Counted from the stretch's first letter, positions 32,558-41,651 are shown. The stretch: 64,000 nt of DNA from Kribbella sp. NBC_00382 (GCF_036067295.1 NZ_CP107954.1:6448001-6512000), one strand, 5' to 3'. Translations and numbers: made by a program. The notes: generated by a model from the letters alone, not told the origin.

Positions 32558-34123
32558 GTGGAGCGGCTGAAGGCGTTGGTGCGCATCTTGCCGAGGGTGG
32601 CCGTCGCGGTCGGCGCGGGCGCGCTGCTCGGACTGGCCTATCAGCCGCACGACCATCCGTGGCTGACCATCGTCGCCGTGCCGCTGCTGCTCGCGATGCT
32701 GAACGGCATCTCGAAGAAGGGCGGCTTCCTGGTCGGCGCCGGCTTCGGCATCACGTACTACGCCGTACTGGTGCCGTGGCTGACCGTGATCGGCGGCGAC
32801 GCCGCGATCGCGCTGGCCGTCCTCGAAGGACTCTTCTACGGAGTCTTCGGGGCCTTGGCGAGCCAGACGCTGAAGCACAAGCTCTGGATGCTCTGGGTCC
32901 CCTGCCTGTGGGTCGCGACCGAGTACGCGACCGGCTCCGTTCCGTTCGGCGGGTTCCCCTGGGGCCGGCTGGCATGGGCCTTCGCAGACTCCCCGCTGGG
33001 CAAGCTCGCATCCCTGGTCGGCATCGCCGGCCTCAGCTTCGTCATCGCCCTGCTGGGCGTTCTCGTGTACGCCGTGCTCCGTCGCCGCAGCGCCCTGAGC
33101 CTGCGCGCGGTCAGCCTGGTCGCCGGGATCGCGATCGTCGGCCTCAGCTCCGTCGTCACGCTCTCGACCGACGGCAACGGCAAGACCGTCACCGCGGCGA
33201 TGATCCAGGGCAACGTGCCGGGCAAGGGACTCGAGTTCCTCGGCCGGGCCCGGACCGTCACCAAGAACCACATGAACGCGACCCTCGACCTGGAGAAGCA
33301 GGTGGAGGCCGGCTCGCAGGTCAAGCCCGACCTGGTGATCTGGCCGGAGAACTCGACCGACATCGACCCGTACAAGGACGCCGAGACCAAGGAAGACATC
33401 GAGGCGGCCGTTCAAGCGGTCAAGGTGCCGATCCTGGTCGGCGCGGTGACTGAGGGACCGGGCCCGAACGAGCGCCAGACCACCGGCATCGTCTGGGATC
33501 CGGCGACCGGCCCCGGCCAGCGGTACGCGAAGCGCCACCCGGTGCCGTTCGGTGAGTACATCCCGTTCCGCGACCAGTTGCTGCCCTACATCAAGCGGCT
33601 GGAGATGATCGGCCGGCAGACCATTCCGGGCGTCGGTCCCGGCCTGATGCCGATCAGGGGCGTCATGTACGGCGACCTGATCTGCTTCGAGCTCGCCTAC
33701 GACAACGTGGTGTCGGACGTGGCCAAGGGCGGCGCGCAGATCCTGATCGTGCAGACCAACAACGCGACCTACGGCGACACCGGGCAGCCGGAGCAGCAGT
33801 TCGCGATCACCCGGATGCGCGCGATCGAGACCGGCCGGACCGTGCTGATCGCCTCGACCAGCGGGATCTCCGGCGTGATCAACCCCGACGGCAAGGTCGA
33901 GCACAAGTCGGGCCAGTTCGTCCCGGACGTGTACGTGGCGAAGGTTCCGGTCCGCGACCAGAAGACGCTGGCCACCACGCTCGGCGGCTGGCCGCAGTGG
34001 ATCTTGACCGGCCTGGGCATCCTGGGAGCAGTACTGGCGTTGCTGGCCCGGCGCAAGCCACGCACCGAGGACCCGGGCAACCCGCCCGCAGCGACCCCCG
34101 ATCGTGCGAAGGTTCCTGTCTAG
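32558..34123 (+). CDS. lnt: Apolipoprotein N-acyltransferase
   Basis: This 521-residue membrane enzyme N-acylates the N-terminal cysteine of lipoproteins. About six N-terminal spans precede a nitrilase-like domain with the catalytic triad Glu264 (IWPENSTD), Lys325 (YAKRHPVPFGEYIP) and Cys376 (YGDLICFELAY), and a final C-terminal span is followed by a basic tail. The start is GTG. Actinobacteria carry Lnt despite lacking a classical outer membrane, and the window contains several lipoprotein substrates. fxsA lies 5 nt downstream. Confidence 0.94.
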   Translation: MERLKALVRILPRVAVAVGAGALLGLAYQPHDHPWLTIVAVPLLLAMLNGISKKGGFLVGAGFGITYYAVLVPWLTVIGGDAAIALAVLEGLFYGVFGALASQTLKHKLWMLWVPCLWVATEYATGSVPFGGFPWGRLAWAFADSPLGKLASLVGIAGLSFVIALLGVLVYAVLRRRSALSLRAVSLVAGIAIVGLSSVVTLSTDGNGKTVTAAMIQGNVPGKGLEFLGRARTVTKNHMNATLDLEKQVEAGSQVKPDLVIWPENSTDIDPYKDAETKEDIEAAVQAVKVPILVGAVTEGPGPNERQTTGIVWDPATGPGQRYAKRHPVPFGEYIPFRDQLLPYIKRLEMIGRQTIPGVGPGLMPIRGVMYGDLICFELAYDNVVSDVAKGGAQILIVQTNNATYGDTGQPEQQFAITRMRAIETGRTVLIASTSGISGVINPDGKVEHKSGQFVPDVYVAKVPVRDQKTLATTLGGWPQWILTGLGILGAVLALLARRKPRTEDPGNPPAATPDRAKVPV

Positions 34124-34128
34124 GAATC

Positions 34129-34680
34129 ATGAAGAAGGTGTGGAGCATGCCCTGGTTCGTCGCAATCGCATTGCTGGTCGTTCCAGTGGCGGAGATCTAC
34201 GTCATCATCCAGGTCGGTCAGGCGATCGGTGGCTGGCCCACGGTCGCGTTGCTGCTGTTCGAGAGCGCGCTCGGTGCCTGGCTGATCAAGCGGGAAGGCC
34301 GGCGGGCCTGGAAGGCGCTGCAGCAGGCGACCGAGACCGCGCGGATGCCTGGCCGGGAGCTCGCCGACGCGGCGCTCGTCCTGGTCGGCGGCACGCTGCT
34401 GCTGACGCCGGGCTTCATCACCGACATCTTCGGGTTCTTCTTCGTACTGCCGTTCACCCGGCCGCTGGCGCGCAAGGTGCTGGCCGCGTTCCTGAGTCGC
34501 CGGGTTGCCGCCCAGTTGGGCGGCAACCCGATCACGGGCTTCATGCCGGGCACCTTCCGGCCGCCCACCGCTGAGGACGCCGACCGCGCGCATCGCGAAC
34601 GCGCGGCCCGCGACGACGTAGTACAGGGCGAAGTCATTCAGGGCGAAGTGGTCGACCCGGACAAGCCGCAGGACAAGTAG
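34129..34680 (+). CDS. fxsA: FxsA-family membrane protein
   Basis: This 183-residue protein matches FxsA, a small cytoplasmic-membrane protein known in E. coli for relieving phage T7 exclusion by the F plasmid. It has spans at about residues 7-28 and 30-50 and a third around 78-105, with the family pattern ALLLFESALGAWLIKREGRRAW and LTPGFITDIFGFFFVLPFTRP. The C-terminus is polar with a VVQGEVIQGEVVD repeat. The ATG follows AGGA by 3 nt; the ATG at codon 7 (MPWFVAIA) is an alternative. Confidence 0.88.
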   Translation: MKKVWSMPWFVAIALLVVPVAEIYVIIQVGQAIGGWPTVALLLFESALGAWLIKREGRRAWKALQQATETARMPGRELADAALVLVGGTLLLTPGFITDIFGFFFVLPFTRPLARKVLAAFLSRRVAAQLGGNPITGFMPGTFRPPTAEDADRAHRERAARDDVVQGEVIQGEVVDPDKPQDK

Positions 34681-34681
34681 C

Positions 34682-36001
34682 TCAGTCGGCGGGGTCGACC
34701 GCGAGGCCGCTCGGCGACTCGACCACAGACTCGGGGGTCGGGGTGTCGTCGGCGCCCGGCGCGGTCGCGCGGCGGATGCCGATCGCGCCGATCACCGTGG
34801 CGACCACCTCGATCAGCGTCATCCAGATCCAGACCCGCTGGCCGATGTGCTCGAACAGCAGCACGCCGAGCACCGGGCCGACGGTCGCGCCGAGGCCGAA
34901 CATGGTCTGCATCGCGCCGATGTACCGGCCGCGCAGGTGTGGCGGCGCGATCATGCCCGGATAGGCGAACATCGTCGGCACCCCGACGATCTCCGAGAGG
35001 GTCCAGAACAACGTGCCCAGGATCAGGAACACCGGCAGCATGTCGATCGCGTACATCGCATAGCCCAGCGCCACCAGGGTGAAGCCGGTCAGCTGCACCA
35101 CCCGGATCGGCCAGCCTTGGACGAACTTGGTCGCGATCATCTGGCAGGTCGCGCAGATGACCGCATTCATCGTGATCAACGCGCCGTACCACCAGATGCT
35201 CTGCCCGGCGGCCTTGATCGCGAGCGGCAGGGCCGCCGTGTACTGGACGTAGACGACTGCCTGGAGGAAGAACGCGACCATGAACAGCGAGTACCGGTAG
35301 TCGCGGAGGACGTCGATGTAGCGACCGCGGATCGGCGGATCGGCTTCCTCGGCCTTCGCCTTGGCCGCCGCGGCGGCAGCGCTGCGATCCGGTTTGGGTA
35401 GCGCGACAAGGGCGATGACGCCGAAGGCCAGGACGGCGAGTGCCTCGGCCCAGAAGAGCAGGTTGTACGAGATCTCCGCCAGCGCGACGCCGATCAGCGG
35501 CGCGACCGTGGTGCCCAGGTTCACGCACAGCATGTACATCGCGGTCACCATCACCAGCTTGTCCGGCGGGGTGAGCTGGGTGATCATCGACTGCGCCGCC
35601 GGCCGGTAGAACTGGCCGACCGCGCTGACCAGCAGGACGGCCAGCAGGATCAGCGGGTAGTACTTGATGTAGATCAGCGACGCGATCAGCACCGCCGACC
35701 CCATCATCGAGATCACCGTCGCCGACCGCGGGCTGAGCCGGTCGCTGAGCCAGCCGCCGATCGCCGTCCCGAGCACCGCGCCGGCGCCGTAGACGCCGAG
35801 CGCCCAGCCGGCCTGGCTGCCCGAGAAGCCGCGATGGGTGAGGAACAGGACCAGGAAGATCTGCAGGAAGGCGGCGAGCTTGCTGACGAACACACCGGCC
35901 AGCAGCGCCTTGGCCTCGCGTGGAGTCTGCCGCCAGGTCTCGAAGACTCCTGGCCGGGCAGGCGTCCCCGTTGTGGCCTCGCCTGCTACCTCGTCGCTCA
36001 T
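34682..36001 (-). CDS. MFS transporter
   Basis: This 439-residue transporter has 12 predicted spans and the MFS loop 2-3 motif in GGWLSDRLSPRSATV. A long acidic/Ala-rich central loop (ALPKPDRSAAAAAAKAKAEEADPP) separates the halves. It resembles DHA1-type drug and metabolite exporters; substrate unknown. The start chosen (MSDEVAGEATTG) has AAGGTG upstream; an ATG nine codons earlier is less well placed. It converges with fxsA one base apart and diverges from the P450 gene, so it may export a P450-related product (inference). Confidence 0.88.
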   Translation of the reverse strand: MSDEVAGEATTGTPARPGVFETWRQTPREAKALLAGVFVSKLAAFLQIFLVLFLTHRGFSGSQAGWALGVYGAGAVLGTAIGGWLSDRLSPRSATVISMMGSAVLIASLIYIKYYPLILLAVLLVSAVGQFYRPAAQSMITQLTPPDKLVMVTAMYMLCVNLGTTVAPLIGVALAEISYNLLFWAEALAVLAFGVIALVALPKPDRSAAAAAAKAKAEEADPPIRGRYIDVLRDYRYSLFMVAFFLQAVVYVQYTAALPLAIKAAGQSIWWYGALITMNAVICATCQMIATKFVQGWPIRVVQLTGFTLVALGYAMYAIDMLPVFLILGTLFWTLSEIVGVPTMFAYPGMIAPPHLRGRYIGAMQTMFGLGATVGPVLGVLLFEHIGQRVWIWMTLIEVVATVIGAIGIRRATAPGADDTPTPESVVESPSGLAVDPAD

Positions 36002-36078
36002 CGGCGGTTCACCTTTCTGTCCCCCCACCCAGCGGCGGCTGCCGCCTGTCGCACTACTGAGGCACCGGGCCGGCGCCG

Positions 36079-36143
36079 CTGATACAAATTCCCGTCACCG
36101 CCATTTTGAGTAAAGGGGGGCGACGCGCCAGCGCGTGTATCAG
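36079..36143. promoter_or_regulatory. Inverted 8-bp sites between the MFS and P450 genes
   Basis: CTGATACA (36079-36086) and its complement TGTATCAG (36136-36143) face each other across 49 nt in the divergent intergenic region. They could be paired half-sites for a looping regulator of both genes. The surrounding DNA is AT-richer than the window average. Confidence 0.35.
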
Positions 36144-36237
36144 AATTAGCGACCGGAGTGCCTCTGTGATGAAGAAGGCGACGCCGAGCGGGGGAAATTC
36201 ATCGGCCCGCGCGCCACTGACGGAGGGGACCCGAAAG

Positions 36238-37503
36238 ATGTCAGATGCCGTTGTAGAACAAGCGATTGAGGCACTGGGCGAGGATTTCGTCCAGAATCAA
36301 GCGCATTATTTACGCCGTTTCCGCGGTGAAGGTCCGGTACACGAAGTTATTTTTCCACATGGTGCCAAAGTTTGGTTGGTCACGCGTTATGCCGACTGCA
36401 AGATGCTGGCGCTGGACCCGCGCGTCGGCAAGGACGGCCGCCGGCTGAACGAGATGTACGCCAAGCACTCCACCTTGAGCTCGCCGATGCACTCGACCAC
36501 GACCGAGGAGGAAGAGGCCGAGCCCGGTTTCGACGACGACCTCGCCGCGCACGTACTGAACAGCGACCCGCCGAACCACACCCGGCTGCGCAAGCTCGCG
36601 ATCAAGGCAGTCACCCCGGCCCGGCAGGAGGCCCTGCGACCCAGGGTCGAGATCGCGGTGGAGAAGCTGCTCGACAAGCTCGCGGAGAAGCCGGTCGTCG
36701 ACCTGCTCGCCGAGTTCGCCTGGCCGCTGCCGCTCGGTACGATCTGCGACCTGTTCGCGATGCCGGAGGAGGACCGGGAGAACTTCCGCAAGTGGTCCGG
36801 CACCCTGACCGGCGCCGGCCAGGACCCCGAAGAGGTCGCGTCGGCGTCCAAGAACATGACCGAGTACGCGAACTCGCTGATCGACGCCCGCCGGGCCGAC
36901 CCCGGTGACGACATGATCAGCGAGATGCTGCAGATGGACCTGGACGGCGACCAGCTGACCCAGGGCGAGATCGTCGGGATGATCTTCATCGTGGTGACCG
37001 CGGGCCACGTCACCACCGTCCACTCGATCGGCAACGGCGTCTTCAACCTGCTCACCCACCCCGAGGAGCTGGACAAGCTGCGGGCCGATCCGTCCCTGAT
37101 CCCGGCCGCGGTCGACGAGCTGATGCGCTACGACCCGGCCGCCTCGGTCGGGACCTTCCGGTTCACCAAGGCCGAGATCGAGGTCGGCGGCGTGGTCATC
37201 CCGAAGGACCAGATCCTCGCCCTGTCCTGGGGATCGGCTAACCGCGACGAGACCAAGTTCGAGGACCCGGACCGGCTCGACGTCACCCGCTGCCCGCAGG
37301 GCACCTTCTCCTTCGGGCACGGCGTGCACTACTGCATCGGCATTCCGATGGCCAAGATGCAGATCGAGATCGCCCTGGAACGGCTGCTCGCCCGGTACCC
37401 GCACCTGCGGCTCGCAGTACCGGCTGATGACGTCCGGTGGACGAGTAGCGCTCTCTTGCACGGCCTGGCCGGACTGCCCGTCTCGGTCCTGCCGCCTGAC
37501 TGA
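36238..37503 (+). CDS. Cytochrome P450 with atypical I-helix
   Basis: This 421-residue class I-type bacterial P450 has the ExxR pair (Glu294, Arg297 in DELMRYD) and heme loop FSFGHGVHYCIG (Cys366). The oxygen-activation motif reads AGHVTT (255-260): the usual Asp/Glu before Thr is Val, so proton delivery may be unusual. GGAGG lies 11 nt before the chosen ATG (MSDAVVEQAI); an upstream ATG at 36169 adds 23 Ser/Pro-rich residues. The first 51 codons after the start are AT-rich at the third base (about 40% G/C by hand count) and include TTA (36310-36312), then switch abruptly to the usual GC-rich pattern. No ferredoxin or reductase gene is adjacent. Confidence 0.9.
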   Translation: MSDAVVEQAIEALGEDFVQNQAHYLRRFRGEGPVHEVIFPHGAKVWLVTRYADCKMLALDPRVGKDGRRLNEMYAKHSTLSSPMHSTTTEEEEAEPGFDDDLAAHVLNSDPPNHTRLRKLAIKAVTPARQEALRPRVEIAVEKLLDKLAEKPVVDLLAEFAWPLPLGTICDLFAMPEEDRENFRKWSGTLTGAGQDPEEVASASKNMTEYANSLIDARRADPGDDMISEMLQMDLDGDQLTQGEIVGMIFIVVTAGHVTTVHSIGNGVFNLLTHPEELDKLRADPSLIPAAVDELMRYDPAASVGTFRFTKAEIEVGGVVIPKDQILALSWGSANRDETKFEDPDRLDVTRCPQGTFSFGHGVHYCIGIPMAKMQIEIALERLLARYPHLRLAVPADDVRWTSSALLHGLAGLPVSVLPPD

Positions 37504-37509
37504 CCTGTT

Positions 37510-37539
37510 CAGGGCCGGCGCCACGAAGCGCCGGCCCTG
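37510..37539. terminator. Bidirectional terminator between P450 and rhamnosidase genes
   Basis: A perfect 12-bp GC-rich stem (37510-37521 and 37528-37539) with loop CACGAA lies between the convergent stops at 37503 and 37547. Confidence 0.85.
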
Positions 37540-37546
37540 TGCCAAC

Positions 37547-40500
37547 TCAGGGCGTGACCTCTGCGATCCGGCTGAACGAAGCCTGCGCGCCGGTCACCGC
37601 GACGCGGACCTTGGTGGTGCTGACCGGCGCGGTGAACGGGATCCAGCGGGAGACTGCCGTGTTACCGGTGATAGTTGCCCGGGTCAACCATTGCGTACCG
37701 TCCCAGGTCTGGACGGCGAAGTCCGTCGGTACGCCGTCGGGGTTGGACGCCAGCCCCACACCGCGCAGCTCCACCGTGGTCGGTGAGCTGATCGTGAGGC
37801 TGTCCGGGTAGGCGTCCGCGGTGTCGTCGTTCCAGAAGGTCGCGGGGTCGCCGTCGAGCGCGTTGGCCGCGAAGTAGGTCCGCGTCATGCCGTTGACCTC
37901 GTTGGGGGCGTGCTCGCTCGACGCCGTCGCGGTCGTGCCGGACGGCCAGCTTCCGAACACCAGTACGTCGACGGTGACCGTCGCCTGGGTGCCGTCGGGG
38001 GCCGTTACCGTCACAGCCACCGGATACTGCCCGCCGGGAACACCGGTCGGTACGGTGAGATGCAGCTTCGTGAGAGTGGCCGTTCGGGCGGGTGTCAGGG
38101 GAATCGCCGGTGCCTGCGCGGACCAGTCCGCCGGTGCGTCGGTGGAGATTCGCGCCGTACCGCCGCCGGTTGAGCTTCCTTCGACGAGCAGGCTGAGGTC
38201 GCCGCCGTGTCCGGCGACGAGGGGTGCCGGGTTCCCCGTGGAGATGATGGCGAGCGCGGAGACCGGGGTACTCGGTGCCGTCACGGTGAAGGTGTAGTCG
38301 CCCGAACCCGCGGTGAGGTGGAGCGCCTTGCCGGTGGCGGAGCCGACGGCGAGTCCGGCCACCGGATCGGCCGGGTGCCCTGCGGTCCAGAGGGTCTGGC
38401 TGCCTTCGCGGACAGTCGAGGCCGGCCCGCCGAGCAGTGGCAGCTCGATTGTCGCCGTGCTCCCTACTGGGACGACGGCGTGGTACGTGAGGGTGCTGCC
38501 CGAGCGTCGCCAGGAGCTCTCGACCCGTCCGCGTACGGTTTGCTGGCTCGACGTCACGTGGGTGAGGTCGCCCACGACGCTCGGGGCGAGGGAGAAGGTG
38601 CGCCAGCCGGCCGACCCGGGCTGGATGCCGGCGAGCTGTTCGTAGTACCACTGGCCGATCGAGCCGGCCAGCCCGATGTGGTCCTTCGACGACGTGCCGT
38701 TCGGGGCCGACGAGTTCACCCAGCTCTCCCAGATCGTGCCGGGGCCGTTCTTCACCATGTAGCCGAAACTCGGGAAGTCGGTGCGTTCGGAGACGGCCAG
38801 GGCGAGATCGTTGCGGTCGTACCTGCCGAGCGCCTGGTAGACGTACTTCGTGCCGACGAAGCCGGTCGTGACATGGTTGCCGTGGGCACCGAGATCCGCG
38901 GCCAGCCGGTCCAAGACCGCCTGCTCGTGCCCGGCCGGGACGATCCCGAGCGCCAGCGGCATCGCGTACGCCAGTTGGGTGTCCGGGGCGTACTTGTTGG
39001 TCGCCGGGTCGAAGTACTCGGTGGTGAAACCGGTCCGGATCGCGTCGGCCAGCTGCCGGTACTTCGTCACGTCCGCGGAGTTGCCCAGAACGTCAGCGAT
39101 GTCGGCGAGGATCCCAGTGTCGATCATGGCGAACAGCGTCTGGAAGTACACGTGCGGCGTGCTGACGGTCGACAGCCAGTCGTCGCCCCACGAACCGGGT
39201 GCGTTGGTGACGATGTGGCGGTCATTGCTGATCGTGCCCAGATAGTCGACCCAGCCCTTCAGTTGGTCATAGTTGGCGCGGAGCACACTGGCGTCGCCGT
39301 ACTGCGTGTAGCTGTCCCAGACGACCTGCGGGTACGCCGTGCCCCACGCCGGGTCGGTGAACCACCGGTCCGGCCCCTCGCCCTGATCGGGAGCGACCGA
39401 TGGCACGCTGCCATCCGGGTTGATGCTCGTCCTGATGTCGCCGAACCACTTGGCGTACAGCGACTGCAGATCGAGGTTCGCCATCGCCTCGGCGTCCGTG
39501 TCGCCGGCATCGCCGAGCCAGCCGTGCTTCTCGCGCGTCGGGCAGTCGAGCGGCATGCCCTGGAGGTTGTTGAGCTGGGTCCGGACCAGAGCGTCCTGGA
39601 TCTGGTTGAGCAACGGGTTGGAGGTGCTGAACGATCCGGTCGTGGCGACGTCGTTATGGATCACCTGGGCTAGAACATCGGACTTCGTTCCGGCGGGCAG
39701 TCCGGAGACCTCGGCGTACCGGAACCCGGCGTAGTTGAAGCGCGGCATCCAGATCTGGGTGCCGGAGTCGTCGAAGGTGTAGTCGTCGGCCTGGCGACCG
39801 GTGTCGGTGGGGGAGAAGCCGATGTTGGCCGTAGTTACCCGTCCGGCTGCGTCGAGCAGTTCGCCCTTGGTGATGGTCACTTTGGTCCCGCCCGGCGCGG
39901 TGGCCCGCAGGCTCACCTGACCCGAGTAGTTCTGCCCGAAGTCGTACACCTGAACTCCGGCGGCCGGGCTGGTGACCTTCTTCGGACCGACGCTGCTGAT
40001 GATCCGGGTCGGTGGCGTGGTGTCCGCCTCGAGCGCGGTCAGCACCCACGACAGCTCGGGATGCGGTGCGAAGACGCCGAGCTCGGCCAGCCGGAAGGTG
40101 CAACTCGTTTCGCGGCACGCCAGCTTGGTCGCGGTGACCCGCAGATAGCGCCCGGTGCCTGGGGTGCTGATCGATACCGGATCCGTCCCTGGGTTCGGCT
40201 GGTCGCTATCGGTGCGGTCGGCAACTGTCGTGGCCGTCGCGAAGGTGGGGTCGTCGCTGACCTGAACCCGGTACCGGACCGGGAAGCCCGCGCCGGGGAA
40301 GTCGCCGGCCGGGTCGTTGGTCGGCCTCGCCGGGTACAGGGTGACGCGGGCGATCGGCGTATTGCTGCCGAGGTCGACCTGCACCCACTTCGTCGTCTCC
40401 GGGCTGTCCACGATGGCGGAGTGGAAACCCTGGCTGGCGGTGACCGAGGTGGTGACGCCGTCCACGAGATTCGCCCGCGACCACCCGCAGCATGCGGTCT

Positions 40501-41485
40501 CGTCCGACGCCGTGACGGGATGGCGCAGCGCGATGCTGGCCGGGCCGGCCACCGGCGAGTACACCGGTACGAGAGGCCACGAGCTGTCGTCGTACGAGGC
40601 GGTGTCCCAGCCGGCCGGTTGCTTGCGGGCGTCCCAGCTCTCGCCGTAGTAGAAGTCGTCCCGGGTGACCGGGCCGGCGGTGCTACGCCACGCGGCATCG
40701 CTGGCGATGGTCGTCCGGGTACCGTCGGTGAAGGTCACCGAGAGCTGCGCGACGAAGGTTGGCTGGCCGCTGTACTGACCGGTGCCGAGCATGACGGCTA
40801 GCGCGTTGCGGCCCTGGTGAAGGTGATTGGTCACGTCGAAAGCGCGGTACACGACCCGCTTGGCGTAGTCGGTCACTGATGAGTCGAGCAGTTGCTTCGG
40901 CTCGACCAGTGAACCGTTGAGATGTGGCTCGGCGAGCCCCTGCGCGCCGACGTACAGGCGGGCGCGGGCGATCGGCTTGGGCAGGTCGAACGGCCGGCGA
41001 AGCAGTGAGCCGGAGGGCGCCTTCAACCACGAAGCCGTCCAGTCCAGCGCGGTCATCGGACCGACGTCGAAGCTACTGACAGGCGACCAGGGCGAAGCCT
41101 GTCCGTCCCGGTTCCAGGTGCGGACGACCCATTCGTAGGTGTGGTCGGTCTTGAGCGCGGGGCCCGCGTAGAGGACACCGGTCGACTCCGCCGCGGCGAC
41201 CCGCCCTGAGTCCCAGACGAGGGGACGAGTGCTACTGCGGTCACTCGGTACGTCGGACAGCCTGACCTGGTAGCCGGACTGAACCTGGCCCCGGCCGGAG
41301 TCCTTGACGACCCAGGCGAGTGTCGGGTGCTCGGTGTCGACCAGCGCATCAGCCGCTTGCCCTGCCACCCGCAGATCCGAAGGCGCCAGTGCTGTCGAGC
41401 CGCTATCGGCCTGAGCCGGCAGTGCGGCTGCCCCGGCCAGTAGCAGAACCCACGCGCAGACCGCCGCGATCGCCTTGCCGACCAT
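37547..41485 (-). CDS. Secreted alpha-L-rhamnosidase (GH78) with discoidin-like domains
   Basis: This 1312-residue protein has a Sec signal peptide (about 1-26, cleavage after ALPAQA). An N-terminal fibronectin-like domain and the GH78 N-terminal domain are interrupted by an F5/8 type C-like module (about 320-475, ASDETACCGWSRANLVDGV...RLAELGVFA). The (alpha/alpha)6 barrel follows, with general acid Glu652 in LDCPTREKHGWLGD and base Glu920 in GTIWESW. C-terminal beta-sandwich modules end in a second F5/8 type C domain (about 1190-1312). It should release terminal L-rhamnose from plant or bacterial polysaccharides or glycosides outside the cell. A probable LacI-type operator controls it. Confidence 0.93.
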   Translation of the reverse strand: MVGKAIAAVCAWVLLLAGAAALPAQADSGSTALAPSDLRVAGQAADALVDTEHPTLAWVVKDSGRGQVQSGYQVRLSDVPSDRSSTRPLVWDSGRVAAAESTGVLYAGPALKTDHTYEWVVRTWNRDGQASPWSPVSSFDVGPMTALDWTASWLKAPSGSLLRRPFDLPKPIARARLYVGAQGLAEPHLNGSLVEPKQLLDSSVTDYAKRVVYRAFDVTNHLHQGRNALAVMLGTGQYSGQPTFVAQLSVTFTDGTRTTIASDAAWRSTAGPVTRDDFYYGESWDARKQPAGWDTASYDDSSWPLVPVYSPVAGPASIALRHPVTASDETACCGWSRANLVDGVTTSVTASQGFHSAIVDSPETTKWVQVDLGSNTPIARVTLYPARPTNDPAGDFPGAGFPVRYRVQVSDDPTFATATTVADRTDSDQPNPGTDPVSISTPGTGRYLRVTATKLACRETSCTFRLAELGVFAPHPELSWVLTALEADTTPPTRIISSVGPKKVTSPAAGVQVYDFGQNYSGQVSLRATAPGGTKVTITKGELLDAAGRVTTANIGFSPTDTGRQADDYTFDDSGTQIWMPRFNYAGFRYAEVSGLPAGTKSDVLAQVIHNDVATTGSFSTSNPLLNQIQDALVRTQLNNLQGMPLDCPTREKHGWLGDAGDTDAEAMANLDLQSLYAKWFGDIRTSINPDGSVPSVAPDQGEGPDRWFTDPAWGTAYPQVVWDSYTQYGDASVLRANYDQLKGWVDYLGTISNDRHIVTNAPGSWGDDWLSTVSTPHVYFQTLFAMIDTGILADIADVLGNSADVTKYRQLADAIRTGFTTEYFDPATNKYAPDTQLAYAMPLALGIVPAGHEQAVLDRLAADLGAHGNHVTTGFVGTKYVYQALGRYDRNDLALAVSERTDFPSFGYMVKNGPGTIWESWVNSSAPNGTSSKDHIGLAGSIGQWYYEQLAGIQPGSAGWRTFSLAPSVVGDLTHVTSSQQTVRGRVESSWRRSGSTLTYHAVVPVGSTATIELPLLGGPASTVREGSQTLWTAGHPADPVAGLAVGSATGKALHLTAGSGDYTFTVTAPSTPVSALAIISTGNPAPLVAGHGGDLSLLVEGSSTGGGTARISTDAPADWSAQAPAIPLTPARTATLTKLHLTVPTGVPGGQYPVAVTVTAPDGTQATVTVDVLVFGSWPSGTTATASSEHAPNEVNGMTRTYFAANALDGDPATFWNDDTADAYPDSLTISSPTTVELRGVGLASNPDGVPTDFAVQTWDGTQWLTRATITGNTAVSRWIPFTAPVSTTKVRVAVTGAQASFSRIAEVTP

Positions 41486-41517
41486 GATCGTCCTCCGTCA
41501 CCTGATCCGGCTGGAAC

Positions 41518-41531
41518 CTGAATCGTTTCAG
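41518..41531. promoter_or_regulatory. LacI-type operator of the rhamnosidase gene
   Basis: CTGAATCGTTTCAG has perfect 5-bp arms around TCGT and lies between the -10 and the start codon, near the expected transcription start. The form is typical of LacI-family sites for sugar genes. No LacI gene is adjacent. Confidence 0.6.
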
Positions 41532-41536
41532 CGAGA

Positions 41537-41565
41537 AACCTAGGTGCGGCCGGAGGCGCGGACAA
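41537..41565 (-). promoter_or_regulatory. Rhamnosidase promoter
   Basis: On the minus strand TTGTCC (41565-41560) and TAGGTT (41542-41537) are 17 nt apart. The start point would fall in the operator at 41518-41531, which fits simple repression. Confidence 0.5.
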
Positions 41566-41603
41566 GACACCGCTCCGGACTGACCGGATGCGGCCAGACA
41601 TGA

Positions 41604-41643
41604 CGAACGGGCCGTCACCACTGATGTGGTGACGGCCCGTTCG
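41604..41643. terminator. Terminator downstream of rbpA
   Basis: A perfect 18-bp stem (41604-41621 and 41626-41643) with a TGAT loop lies 8 nt after the rbpA stop, insulating the rhamnosidase promoter from it. Confidence 0.88.
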
Positions 41644-41651
41644 GTGTTACG

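Noticed and set aside
32234..33904. 556-residue minus-strand open frame across lnt and the non-coding region
   Set aside because: Antisense to lnt, whose catalytic triad is intact; the part in the gap has no start or composition of a gene.
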